NCBI GenBank assembly: GCA_019359015.1
Contig: JAHHID010000075.1
Span: forward strand, 1-34,060
Direction: 5' to 3'
Source: Spirirestis rafaelensis WJT71-NPBG6
Lineage (GTDB): Bacteria; Cyanobacteriota; Cyanobacteriia; Cyanobacteriales; Nostocaceae
DNA length: 34,060 bases
The notes under the pieces: model-generated
Databases searched by the model: none
The model's input: the letters and a program-made list of their open reading frames with translations, nothing else
Told to the model about the DNA's origin: nothing
Program-made: the position numbers and the translations under genes
In this document: positions 6,363-14,866 of the stretch, one piece after another
Numbering within the stretch: the first letter of the stretch is position 1
How the letters are laid out: each line of letters starts with the position of its first letter

Positions 6363-8690
6363 TTAATTACTGTTAGTTAATATGTCTGCTACAAAAGTTT
6401 TCTTGCACTCAAAATTGAGGCATGAGTATCTATACTTATTTGCATCCTTGACAGCAGAGTGTCTGTGAAATTTAGTTGACTGGCAGTGTGGGCAATGGAT
6501 TTGTGGCAGGGATACCGCTGGTGTGGTCAACTTGATGGATGGTTCAATCTGAATAGGAGTGCTTAACGAATCCAGAAACTCATCAGCGCTAAACAGAGGT
6601 AACAGGACATAATATTGCTTCTCTCCATACTCATCAATCAAGGCAAAGCGGTACGCACCTGGTTCTACTCGGTCAAGTCCTAGCTCTGAGTTTTTGCGGT
6701 CGCAGTACTTCTGTAACAAGTCAGCTTGCTTCATAAGCTTGTCTTTGCTTTCGCTGTCGATGTGGTCTGCAAGTCTTAGATAGTCTTTAGCGTTGCCGTT
6801 GATGTGAATTGCCACGAGGTTATTCCAATCGCCTTTGGTGGTGTTGGGAATCTTGCCAGTGTTAGCACCTTGCCCTAGATAAAATACAGCTTGGCTCGTA
6901 TGGTCAATCTGGGTAATGATTGAAAGCATGTTAGCCGCCATAGTTGGCTCTGGTTCGGGGTCATCCGCTGTGGGGCGTTTCTTACCGGGCGCTTGCCTTA
7001 AGGTTGAATCTACCTCATCAAATATCCAGATACCAAAAAAGCCTTGATACTTGCGCCCACACAAAGCGGTTAGTTCTGCAATACCACGAATGCTGTCTTG
7101 ATGTGTCTTACCAATGCTAGGGAAACTCCAATTATCCTTGCGGCTACCAGCTTGAGGATTGAAAAGTTTGATAACTTCTAACCCTTTGACTTTTTTGTGT
7201 TGCAGTTGCTCTGATACAATCCGCTCTGTTAAAGGAGACTTACCCGCGCCACTTCCCCCGGTGATTCTAATGCGGTTCCACTTAAGAGCGTGTTTCTTCC
7301 AGGTGTCCCAAGACCGTGCTAATCGGTTGATTGCTTCATCGGACAGTTCATCGATTTGTTCTTTCTTAACTAAGGGTCTTAGCTGAACAGTAAGGACTAA
7401 AGTACAATTTTGGCGGTTGAACTCAACAGTAGGCAAAGTCCCTTTTAGAGAAGTGGTATACGCCGCTAATTGTTCGTGTAGATTGTCAGCAAGTAATTCT
7501 TTCTCAGTCAAAGCAGGATTATTTCTAATCCCATAAGTGAGAGTGTACCCAGTTAATGTTTCTGCCCAATCTAAACAATCAAGCTTGTAACCTAATTTAT
7601 AGTAGTGTTCGCTGATTTGATTACCCGCCTCGACAATCTTCCCACTACCATAAAATTGCTGTGGTTTCTTTGCTTCATTTAGTTGGGTTTTTAGATTTTC
7701 TTTCTCTAACGATATTTGCTCTATTTGAGCGATTAAATCAAAGACTTGCGCTCTCATCTCTGATAATGAGTTAAGATTATCTTCCAATTGTTCGCCTAAA
7801 TTATTAAGCTGGTTTTTCTGGAAAGCGTTGTATTCTCCTAGCAAGTCCTTGGCTTTAGTGATAGGCGTATGAGTCTTGCTATAATCAGCTAACGTATTGT
7901 AGGCATCTTCTAACGAGCGTCTTTCATCAATGTTTAAGAGGTTCCTAAAACGGGTCTTTAGTGCGGTCTGTTCATCGACAATGCGAGAGTAGATACCTAG
8001 AATATCAGTGACGATATCAGATAACTCGCCATCAATCTCATCTATGCTCTTGAGCAATTCACAGTGGGTATCGTAATGAAGTTGTAGCTTATCCTTGAAA
8101 GGCAGCAAATTATCATGGATAGCTTGGTAGTCTTCACTGTCGAGTTTCTTACTGATTGATTCATCTAAAGTATTAAAAAACTTGTAAATTCTCTCGTTAA
8201 GATGTTCAAATATTAAGCCTTTAAAAACGTTAATTAATTCTTGATATCGCATATCCTCACACTGCAATTTAGAATCTAATTCCTGAGTCTTAAGTGCAAA
8301 GTCAAGAGTTAGCTGGTTGAACTTTTTTTGTAAGATTTCAATAGTTTGGTTTTTTAGAACAATTTCATCACTAGCATTAAAAAAGTCTTGTTGTAGTTCA
8401 TCTCGTAGCGTCTCAATCTCTTTCAAAACTTTAGACTGTTGCTCAAACTTACTATTGAGTACTTGCCATTCTTTTGTGTGGTTAGCCGCAATATCAGCCA
8501 GTTGCTCATTAGCTTTTTTGTCATTGTTTCTACTGGTAAGTTCACTACTAATTGCAACACTTGCGGAAGCAACAATGATGTTGACGGCTAGAGGTTGCTT
8601 TGACTTAACAAAGCTGAGAACACCACCAAAGCACAAAAGACTAGCCACAACAGTAAGACCGCGTGATGCAGATTTAAGTGAAATATTCAT
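6363..8690 (-). CDS. Membrane-anchored coiled-coil P-loop ATPase with C-terminal zinc ribbon
   Basis: The 775-residue protein opens with two hydrophobic segments (residues ~13-28 and ~33-48). A long Gln/Leu/Glu-rich coiled coil follows, to about residue 340. The ATPase core has Walker A GGSGAGKSPLTE at ~478 and Walker B GIWIFDEVDS at ~552. AVFYLGQGANTGK resembles the glutamine (sensor) strand of RecA/FtsK/HerA-type motors. The last 45 residues hold a CPHC...C-x4-C zinc ribbon like the InsA-type ribbon of IS1 transposases, probably DNA-binding. I cannot name the family. By architecture it may be a DNA-pumping or DNA-tethering factor at the membrane. The 273-aa and RHH genes lie just upstream on the same strand (52- and 79-bp gaps), and the ParM-like gene lies 359 bp downstream. 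Confidence 0.7.
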   Translation of the reverse strand: MNISLKSASRGLTVVASLLCFGGVLSFVKSKQPLAVNIIVASASVAISSELTSRNNDKKANEQLADIAANHTKEWQVLNSKFEQQSKVLKEIETLRDELQQDFFNASDEIVLKNQTIEILQKKFNQLTLDFALKTQELDSKLQCEDMRYQELINVFKGLIFEHLNERIYKFFNTLDESISKKLDSEDYQAIHDNLLPFKDKLQLHYDTHCELLKSIDEIDGELSDIVTDILGIYSRIVDEQTALKTRFRNLLNIDERRSLEDAYNTLADYSKTHTPITKAKDLLGEYNAFQKNQLNNLGEQLEDNLNSLSEMRAQVFDLIAQIEQISLEKENLKTQLNEAKKPQQFYGSGKIVEAGNQISEHYYKLGYKLDCLDWAETLTGYTLTYGIRNNPALTEKELLADNLHEQLAAYTTSLKGTLPTVEFNRQNCTLVLTVQLRPLVKKEQIDELSDEAINRLARSWDTWKKHALKWNRIRITGGSGAGKSPLTERIVSEQLQHKKVKGLEVIKLFNPQAGSRKDNWSFPSIGKTHQDSIRGIAELTALCGRKYQGFFGIWIFDEVDSTLRQAPGKKRPTADDPEPEPTMAANMLSIITQIDHTSQAVFYLGQGANTGKIPNTTKGDWNNLVAIHINGNAKDYLRLADHIDSESKDKLMKQADLLQKYCDRKNSELGLDRVEPGAYRFALIDEYGEKQYYVLLPLFSADEFLDSLSTPIQIEPSIKLTTPAVSLPQIHCPHCQSTKFHRHSAVKDANKYRYSCLNFECKKTFVADILTNSN

Positions 8691-8742
8691 GTTTATCCTT
8701 ATTAGTTAGTGTGGGGAGTTTTTAACCTCCCCTAATTTTGTT

Positions 8743-9564
8743 TTAGCTATCAAATAAACGCGCTTCTAATTCCTCTCGCTTGATGTCGTTGTCTCTGTGT
8801 GATCCTTCAATTTCAAGCCTCAATCTATCGTTCTTAGTACCCTGTAATTGGAACTTAAGCATCCATTCATCCTCAATCCCATGAGTAAGATTCATAGTAC
8901 CTTGAGTAGCTACCCGTTGCTGATACAATAACTCTTCTGTCTGTTCTAGCTTGGATTGCTCTATCTGATATTTAGTATTGGATATTTCGTTTTTAACAAC
9001 CTTGGTAGCCACCTCAATTCCTGTTGTAGCGAGGTCAACAAAATCACCAATTAATCGGCGTTTTTCAATAGCGACAAAAACGACTTTCCTACCCTGTTTA
9101 ATCTTCTCAAGTCTGACTTCTAAAGCATTGTTTTGGCGCTGTATTTTGAGTTTTTCTCTGTTAGCATCAGCCGCCTTCATCTCTGGGATAGTTGCATCAG
9201 CAGCATAGGGGTCACTCCCTAGCAAGTCACTGATTTCAATCTCTTTAATGCCGTACTCAGATGCAATCTCAGAAGCTTTACTAAGGAATTCTTTGTGGTT
9301 ATCAGTAACTGTGCTGCTACCACCACTGACGGCTTGCTTGACAGTTCTCGCAGCGCGTTCAACACCCTTAACGCCTTGCGCTACTGTGCGGACACCATCG
9401 ACAACAGCATTAACAGCGTCAGCAGGTTTTTGGAAGCGTGCTTTAACGTTGTTCATTGCCTTTGCGTGATTCTCTTGCCCTTGTTCTTCGACTGATTTAC
9501 CTTTTTCGGCTGCATATCGCTTGGAGCCTGTAAGTGAACCATTTTCTTTTTTCTTGACTGGCAT
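8743..9564 (-). CDS. Hypothetical helical protein upstream of the membrane ATPase
   Basis: This 273-residue protein begins with a basic, polar tail (MPVKKKENGSLTGSKRYAAEKGKS). A small-residue stretch with repeated hydrophobic heptads follows (VVDGVRTVAQGVKGVERAARTVKQAV). A mostly helical, charged body ends in EELEARLFDS. I recognise no domain and see no catalytic signature. It sits 52 bases upstream of the 775-residue ATPase and 79 bases downstream of the RHH gene, all on one strand, so the three probably form an operon. A structural or adaptor role for the ATPase is inference only. Confidence 0.6.
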   Translation of the reverse strand: MPVKKKENGSLTGSKRYAAEKGKSVEEQGQENHAKAMNNVKARFQKPADAVNAVVDGVRTVAQGVKGVERAARTVKQAVSGGSSTVTDNHKEFLSKASEIASEYGIKEIEISDLLGSDPYAADATIPEMKAADANREKLKIQRQNNALEVRLEKIKQGRKVVFVAIEKRRLIGDFVDLATTGIEVATKVVKNEISNTKYQIEQSKLEQTEELLYQQRVATQGTMNLTHGIEDEWMLKFQLQGTKNDRLRLEIEGSHRDNDIKREELEARLFDS

Positions 9565-9643
9565 GTAATAATATCCTTAGTTTCTAGCTTGACAAGTGTG
9601 GAATTATGGCAGGATAAATTGATATTTTTTCCTGCCTTTTAAG

Positions 9644-9952
9644 TTAAAATTCCATTTCTAAGCCTGCATCAATCAACCTTTGTATGGTTGGATCAACAGC
9701 ATTCTGATTGTTTGGGATAGGTGCAAAGGCAGGCTCAAAGGTAGAAGTGTCAAAGGCATAACCTATAGGCGCTTGCGCTTGCTGTGGTACGGGCGCTGGC
9801 TTATCCCCGAATCGATACTTTAAACCACGAATATCAGTGAGCAAATAAGTCATTACAGCGGCTAAATTAGGCTCATCCATCTGTTCAGATAACTCTTGTA
9901 AAAACTTGAGATTGCGACCGCTAACGGTAATCCGTATTGATTTCATATACAT
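9644..9952 (-). CDS. Ribbon-helix-helix-like protein, ParR candidate
   Basis: The 102-residue protein starts with a short strand, KSIRITVSG. Two predicted helices follow (NLKFLQELSEQMD and NLAAVMTYLLTDIRGL). This is the order of the ribbon-helix-helix DNA-binding fold. A Pro/Gln/Ala-rich linker leads to an acidic amphipathic C-terminal helix, DPTIQRLIDAGLEMEF. ParR adaptors share this plan: an N-terminal RHH dimer that binds parC iterons, and a C-terminal peptide that binds ParM. Its gene begins the minus-strand block that leads to the ParM-like gene. The match is architectural; I see no family-defining sequence. MYMK gives two starts (9952 or 9946). Confidence 0.5.
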   Translation of the reverse strand: MYMKSIRITVSGRNLKFLQELSEQMDEPNLAAVMTYLLTDIRGLKYRFGDKPAPVPQQAQAPIGYAFDTSTFEPAFAPIPNNQNAVDPTIQRLIDAGLEMEF

Positions 9953-10087
9953 CCTTCCCGACGGCTATCGCCGCGATATGTGCAGTCATTATTCTGAAAA
10001 GTTGGTAATACTTGCGTTACTGTAAGCAGAATGAGTAGAAATGCTAGAATCGGCATGATTTGATTACATTTTCGGTGATTGAATCTA

Positions 10088-10120
10088 GACCGGGTAAAGT
10101 TAGTCAGGCGATGCCCGGTC
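10088..10120. terminator. Hairpin after the 67-aa gene
   Basis: GACCGGG at 10088-10094 pairs perfectly with CCCGGTC at 10114-10120. On the plus strand TTCGAGTTTT follows, a weak T-run. On the minus strand the hairpin comes just after the stop of the 67-residue gene. Its minus-strand loop ends in TAACTTTA, as in the hairpin at 18841, so it may be a distant member of the same family. Confidence 0.5.
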
Positions 10121-10128
10121 TTCGAGTT

Positions 10129-10332
10129 TTATCGACTAATTTCAGAAAATACTTGTAACAGGTTCATCAAATCTTCTGCATTCATATCAGCTTGCTGGTA
10201 AAGCTTGTCATTGATTCCTTGCCATTTTTCTGGGTAATTCTGCTGGAATGCGGTGATTTTCTCAAGGAAATTTTCGGCGTGCCTTCCGAGTTCGGACGTG
10301 GCGGAACTCTGCATTAATTCATTTCTATTCAT
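10129..10332 (-). CDS. Small hypothetical protein, 67 aa
   Basis: This short, polar, helix-rich protein (MNRNELMQSSATSELG ... NLLQVFSEISR) has no motif I recognise. Its ATG overlaps the stop of the frame upstream (ATGAATAG), a usual sign of translational coupling, which supports it as a real gene. A perfect 7-bp hairpin follows 8 bases after the stop. Confidence 0.5.
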   Translation of the reverse strand: MNRNELMQSSATSELGRHAENFLEKITAFQQNYPEKWQGINDKLYQQADMNAEDLMNLLQVFSEISR

Positions 10333-10620
10333 CTTTGTTTGTGGGTTGTTCTGGTTGGCTCTCGATAATCGCGATTAGTTGGCGAATGCATAGCTGGGCA
10401 GGATTGTAGTTAATTTCAGTAGTGAAACCACGTGTCAGGTCTTCGGCACTTTATAGATGTACAGCAGCTAACCTCAAGTGTGCGATCGCATGTTTTCGAT
10501 CTGTCAAGATCGAGTTTTACGCAAATTGCAAAAAACATCTTTAGCTCTTCACCACTTGGCATTTTTTGTACTGTATATGGGATATTGGAAGCATGGGTCA
10601 GCTTCGCTTCCCTGACTTCT
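10321..10620 (-). pseudogene. Frameshifted, 5'-truncated gene remnant upstream of the 67-aa gene
   Basis: On the minus strand, one frame from about 10620 reads EEVREAKLTHASNIPYTVQKM and MPSGEELKMFFAICVKL to about 10450. A second frame continues with LTRGFTTEINYNPAQLCIRQ and LIAIIESQPEQPTNKDE, ending at TAG 10321. The two join near 10430 if one base is gained or lost. Both parts look coding (helical, ordered codon use), but I cannot assign a family. The 5' side runs into GGTAATACCAATA at 10626, a string also found at an element boundary at 20013. Confidence 0.35.
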
Positions 10621-10745
10621 TCAAGGTAATACCAATAGTTATGTATTTAACAGATGCGTAAATAATAGTTAGTTATCTAATAAGTATCTATCTATAAATA
10701 ACACTGATGGTTATACTGCTATTAGTATGATAATGTGTAAGAATA

Positions 10746-10967
10746 GTGATGGAACCCAAGGTACATATAGTGTTTAGACTCAAAGAAATTAGAAATCAAA
10801 AAGAAATATCCCAGAATGAGCTAGCACGTCAGTGCGAAATGTCGGTGACCAATATTCAAAAATATGAACAACAAAAAATGAAGAGTATACCTTTTGATAC
10901 TCTTGCTCTGTTCTGCCAAGTTTTAAATTGCCAACCAGGCGATCTGTTTGAAAAGAAAGAAGTGTAA
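10746..10967 (+). CDS. XRE-family helix-turn-helix regulator
   Basis: The 73-residue protein is a single Cro/C1-type HTH domain. RLKEIRNQKEISQNELARQC gives helices 1-2, MSVTNIQKYEQQKM the recognition helix, and IPFDTLALFCQVLNCQPGDLFE the closing helices. Single-domain XRE proteins of this size are usually DNA-binding repressors of plasmid or toxin-antitoxin genes. The start is GTG 10746 or ATG 10749, one codon apart. An AT-rich region with TATGATAAT at about 10725-10734 could be its -10. It points toward the RHH, zinc ribbon and replication genes. Confidence 0.85.
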   Translation: MMEPKVHIVFRLKEIRNQKEISQNELARQCEMSVTNIQKYEQQKMKSIPFDTLALFCQVLNCQPGDLFEKKEV

Positions 10968-11214
10968 TTATCGTTTAATAATTCTTAACATTTCACTTTA
11001 GCTTTACACCTTAAATCGTCACAAGCCTTGCTGTTGCGATGTTTTGAGCTACCTATGAAAATTAATTTTTAAATATTTACTGAGTAATAATCGTTTTTAC
11101 AGCAAATAAGCTGTTACTTGCTGCACTTTTGATCTCCCTCTATTTTGGCTAGATGGCTTAAACTTATACAGCGAATTCGTAAGACGTAATTATAAAACAT
11201 AGGAAAAAATTAGA

Positions 11215-11367
11215 ATGCTCTCAAAAACAAGCAGTACTTTCAGATTAGACAGAAGCGTAAATTCCGATCTAGAACGCCTTGCTCGACAGGAAAAAGTGAC
11301 GAAGTCCGAAATTTTGCGGAACGCTTTAGAAAAATTTCTCAAAGACAATAGTAAAAAATGCTACTAG
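11215..11367 (+). CDS. Small ribbon-helix-helix (CopG/Arc-like) protein, 50 aa
   Basis: ATG 11215 opens a 50-residue frame with STFRLDRSVNSDLERLARQE, then VTKSEILRNALEKFL. The strand-helix-helix order and the conserved pattern (alternating strand residues, K-S-E-I-L-R at helix B) are those of RHH antitoxins and plasmid copy-number repressors. It is followed at once by an intrinsic terminator, so it is a single-gene unit. Its place about 500 bp upstream of the replication gene fits copy control, but this is inference. Confidence 0.8.
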   Translation: MLSKTSSTFRLDRSVNSDLERLARQEKVTKSEILRNALEKFLKDNSKKCY

Positions 11368-11376
11368 AAAAAACCG

Positions 11377-11400
11377 AAACCTTGCTGCAAACAAGGTTTT
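11377..11400 (+). terminator. Intrinsic terminator after the RHH gene
   Basis: AAACCTTG at 11377-11384 and CAAGGTTTT at 11392-11400 form a stem with a 7-base loop ending in a T-run, 10 bases after the RHH stop. Confidence 0.8.
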
Positions 11401-11447
11401 AAGGTGGTTTTTAAATTTCTCTTGAAACCGTATAAACGGTGATTCTT

Positions 11448-11750
11448 ATGTCAAATCTTAACTCTTTTCTCGACAAGTGTAAACACTGTGGGAGCGCCAA
11501 CCTAGAGGAAACACTTGAACTATCAGGTAATATTCATCATGCTCGCTCTACGTGCAAAGATTGTGGAAGATGGCAGAAGTGGCTTAAAAAGCCATCTTTC
11601 CCAGAGGTATCTATTTCTGTACTATTACAAAAAGCACAGATACAAAGTTGGGAAAAAAAATTCCTGAAAAGCGTGGTGCATAGCAAAAACCCAACACAAA
11701 GCGAGAGAATCGCGCTGGAAGCAATTAGCGATCGCCTAAATTCGTTGTGA
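11448..11750 (+). CDS. Small zinc-ribbon protein
   Basis: The product (100 aa from ATG 11448; a GTG at 11439 would add three residues) has C-x2-C in KCKHCGSANLEE and C-x2-C in STCKDCGRWQKW. These four cysteines bind one zinc ion, as in single-ribbon DNA-binding or scaffold proteins. The C-terminal half is helical and basic. ACCG-TATAAA-CGGT, an inverted repeat just upstream (about 11427-11440), could be an operator. It lies between the RHH regulator and the replication gene. I do not know its role. Confidence 0.65.
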   Translation: MSNLNSFLDKCKHCGSANLEETLELSGNIHHARSTCKDCGRWQKWLKKPSFPEVSISVLLQKAQIQSWEKKFLKSVVHSKNPTQSERIALEAISDRLNSL

Positions 11751-11782
11751 AGTTTTGACTGCACACAAAATCTCAAGGAAAA

Positions 11783-11854
11783 GAGTGGATTGTCCGTCCA
11801 CTCCCGCTACAAAAATGCAAACGCCGATCGCCTCCGTGGAAAGTTGCGATCGGC
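11783..11854. promoter_or_regulatory. Two hairpins in the leader of the replication gene
   Basis: GAGTGGA...TCCACTC at 11783-11803 forms a 7-bp stem with a 7-base loop. GCCGATCGC at 11823-11831 pairs perfectly with GCGATCGGC at 11846-11854. Both lie in the 130 bases before the replication-protein start. They may shape the mRNA leader or the origin. The second contains a HIP1-like core. Confidence 0.4.
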
Positions 11855-11881
11855 ATCACGCATCACTAACCAAAATTTTAG

Positions 11882-14486
11882 ATGCTAATTCAAGACAGTA
11901 GCGACAATTTAAACATAAATCAAAGTAATAATACAAGTGTACCACATCATTGTGTTACACCGGAAAAGGAAGGCAGATTTTTCAGAACCAAACATGAGAC
12001 TGAGTTTCAAGCCTCCGCAATCCATCCCGATCTATGGGAAAATTTCATTACGCTTGAGACAAATAAAGATGTTTTAGACTATCTCTTGATTGGGGATATA
12101 GAACGCCTTAACGCGGGTCGAGTTACTAAAAAGTGGCTAGATAAGTATGCAGGATTAGAGAGCGGCTGGGTTGTAGAGACGCTTGGTAGTGATTTCGTCC
12201 AGTTTAAGCCTGATAAGCCCAGAACCTATACCGACGCGGAGGGGAAAGAGAGAGTTATTAAGTATGAGTCACCAGCAAAATACCCCACTGATATAATCCG
12301 CCTGCGTCGCCTTCCTCGCTGGATAACTGGTGAGAAATCAGTAGAGGATTTCTACAATCATCCTGAACAAGGGTGGATTTGTGAGGGCGCGAAAAAACTG
12401 GGAGGTCTGTTAAGTTTGGGCTTGCCTGCGATCGCGCTTGGAGGAATTTTTAATACTCATGTTGGGAAGGGTGGGGAGGTAATCCCAGCTTTAGTTGAAT
12501 ACATTCGGCACAAAAAAGTAATAAACCTAGTCTTCGATGCGCCCGACAAGCTGAGTCAGCATTCTGCCCTAGAGAATTCTTACCGCAAACTTAAGAATCT
12601 AATACGAGAAATCAACCCGACTTGCGAAGTGAGAATATGCTGCTGGGAATGGTGGAAAGGTAAAGGTGTTGATGATGCGATCGCGTCTGGGCATCTTGAT
12701 AAAGCCTCGCTACTTAAATCAGCATTGCCATACTACGAAGCGTTGATACACTTGAACGGGAATCTTCCATGTCAGAAAAGAATTACTGGGAAGCGCTATC
12801 TCACATTGCAAGATATTGATAACTTTGAGGACAAATATATTGCTCTGAAAGCTGGAAAAGACAGCGGAAAAACAACCGTAACAGGGTCTTACTTGCGCTA
12901 TTTAGCCGCAACAGTTCCCATTCTTAACCCGACACATAGAATCAAGCTAGGACAACAGCTAGCGCCGCGACTAGGAACCCAGTATCTAAACGGAAGGCAA
13001 AAAACGACGGATCTTAAAAATAGAGTTACGCTCTGTATTAACTCAATGAATGTTGAGAATGTAGATCCTGCTGATTATTTGGGATGCGTAATTTTCTTAG
13101 ATGAAGTAGTTCAGTTGTGTGATTTTATTTTTTCAGGGACGCTTAAAAAAGCAGGCGAACTATTAAAGAATTTTCAGGTTTTATTCAGGACTTACGCAAC
13201 TGGCACATTTATCTGAAAACTGTCACATAGAATTAATATGGCTCTAAGGTTTATAAATCAATGCTTACAAGCATTTACGGCAAATTGAAATATATGTGCC
13301 AGTTGACCTTATATTGTGACGCTTGCGTAAGTCCTATTATTAACCAATGCAAGCAAAATAATAATTGCAGATGCCGATCTAGACTATAAATGCCTTACTC
13401 TTCTAGATGCTTTGATGCCTGGATGTGACTTTCTGAAAAACATCAAAATCTATGAATTCGAGAAAGACATAAAAAAAATTCCCATGAAAGTATTTAAAGT
13501 CAGCAACAAAAAAGTGGGCGCGGCTGTTTATGAATCTGCATTAGCTGCTTTGTTGCGTGGCGAAAAAATTCTTGTAATGGTGGATTCTCAAAGACCGACT
13601 AGCAAGCTATCAGCAGAAACTCTTAAAAGAGCGCTGGAAAAAGCTTATAAAGAGGCTACAGGCAATGATATAAGAGGTTTAGCTCTGTATGCCAAGGCAA
13701 GCAAGAATAAAGGTCATGAAGCCTCAAGAATAGTTACCGAGGGAATTCATGTAGTATATGAGTATGATTTTGTAGTATATACGACGGTGATCGGGACGGG
13801 CGTTAGTTTGGATAAAGATAAGTTAGATGAGCATCCTTACTTTGATCGAGTAATTGCCGGGTTCAGCGGAGCTATCAGCATCAACGACATTCTACAAGGC
13901 TTACACCGTTATCGTAGAGGCGTACCGAGAGAAGTTTATCTACCAAATAAAGGAATAGCAGCGCCTCACGCCGGAAGCAGCTACAGCGCCAAACAAAACA
14001 AGTTTCAAACAGACAAAATTAAAGCCGAAATCAAAGGTATCTACCTGGCTGTAGCGGAAGAGATTCCCGAAAGTGATGGTGTTAATTTACCGCTGCTGAA
14101 TTACCACTCTCAATTGAGGGCTTTTGCCAAGTACGAGTGCGATCATTATTTTGAATTATTCTGTAAACGTGCAGAGAAAGATTACGAATTAGTTGTTGAT
14201 GGAGAAAGTCAAAAAATTGAAATTCCGTCGGTCTTGGGCGAGACAGTAAAAGAGGTTTTTGAGGAATATGTAGAAACTACAGTTTCTGCAAAGATTATTG
14301 ATGATGAGGCACGGTACGAAGAAATAAAATCTAAGGATGTGGTACTGCAAAAAGAAGCAGAAGATTTGGAAAAAACTAACATTGCTAAAAAGTATCGGGT
14401 TGAATATGATGAAGCGCTAATAAATAAGGAATTGCTAACATTAGATTCTCAGATGGGCTATCACTCAGGAGTTGTCAATCATTACT
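11882..14486 (+). pseudogene. DUF3854 plasmid replication protein (CyRepA1-like), split by a MITE and lacking its C-terminus
   Basis: The first 434 codons (11882-13185) hold a DUF3854/TOPRIM-like region (GWICEGAKKLGGLLSLG, VFDAPDK), then a helicase core with Walker A LKAGKDSGKTT (~residue 325) and Walker B CVIFLDEVVQ. At 13186 a 151-bp MITE intervenes. Removing it and one 5-bp target copy restores the frame exactly (LLTNASKIIIADADLDY) and continues through TGVSLDKD and GLHRYRRGVPREVYLP, a helicase motif-VI-like stretch. Reading ends at a second MITE at 14487, so the C-terminal tail is missing. Cyanobacterial plasmid Rep proteins of this architecture are usually near 1,000 residues; about 816 remain. 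Open frames 11882-13216 and 13412-14548 would make two fragments whose ends are MITE-derived. Confidence 0.8.
13186..13336 (-). mobile_element. 151-bp MITE, copy 1, inside the replication gene
   Basis: The element has terminal inverted repeats AGGACTTACGCAA / TTGCGTAAGTCCT and a subterminal inverted pair AACTGGCACAT / ATGTGCCAGTT. It is flanked by the 5-bp direct repeat TTATT (13181-13185, 13337-13341). It encodes no transposase. It is the exact reverse complement of the copies at 14487 and 23017, so all three are recent. Confidence 0.92.
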
Positions 14487-14637
14487 TAGGACTTACGCAA
14501 GCGTCACAATATAAGGTCAACTGGCACATATATTTCAATTTGCCGTAAATGCTTGTAAGCATTGATTTATAAACCTTAGAGCCATATTAATTCTATGTGA
14601 CAGTTTTCAGATAAATGTGCCAGTTGCGTAAGTCCTG
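14487..14637 (+). mobile_element. 151-bp MITE, copy 2, with mismatched flanks
   Basis: This is identical base for base to the copy at 23017-23167. Unlike the other copies it has no target duplication: the five bases before are TTACT and the five after are AAAAA. The left flank is replication-gene sequence and the right flank is a TnpB tail. The element therefore marks a recombination or deletion junction. Confidence 0.9.
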
Positions 14638-14866
14638 AAAAAGTCGTTATCTACCCGTACTCATAAATGCTATTCTTGCGGAACAGTGATGCACCGTGAC
14701 CATAATGCAGCTAAACAAATACTGGCGAAAGGATTGAAAGTACCGTAGGGCATACGGAATCTCAAGCTTGTGGACAGAACAACCTCTGCTTAGGTGGGGA
14801 AACTCCTCTAAGTAAGTTGACTGGTTGAAACAAGAATCTCACTGCTTCAAGCAGTGGGAGTGTCAA
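14638..14866 (+). pseudogene. TnpB C-terminal remnant with IS200/IS605-type right end
   Basis: The frame 14638-14748 reads KKSLSTRTHKCYSCGTVMHR, then DHNAAKQILAKGLKVP and a stop. It holds half of the zinc finger (C-x2-C) and the last RuvC aspartate region (HRDHNAA) of TnpB, the RNA-guided nuclease of IS200/IS605 transposons. The next ~115 bases end in ACTGCTTCAAGCAGT (14841-14855) and GGGAGTGTCAA (to 14866), the hairpin right end typical of these elements. In intact elements this end also encodes the guide-RNA scaffold, and the guide would be the adjoining CPCC gene sequence. Everything upstream has been replaced by the MITE. Confidence 0.75.
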
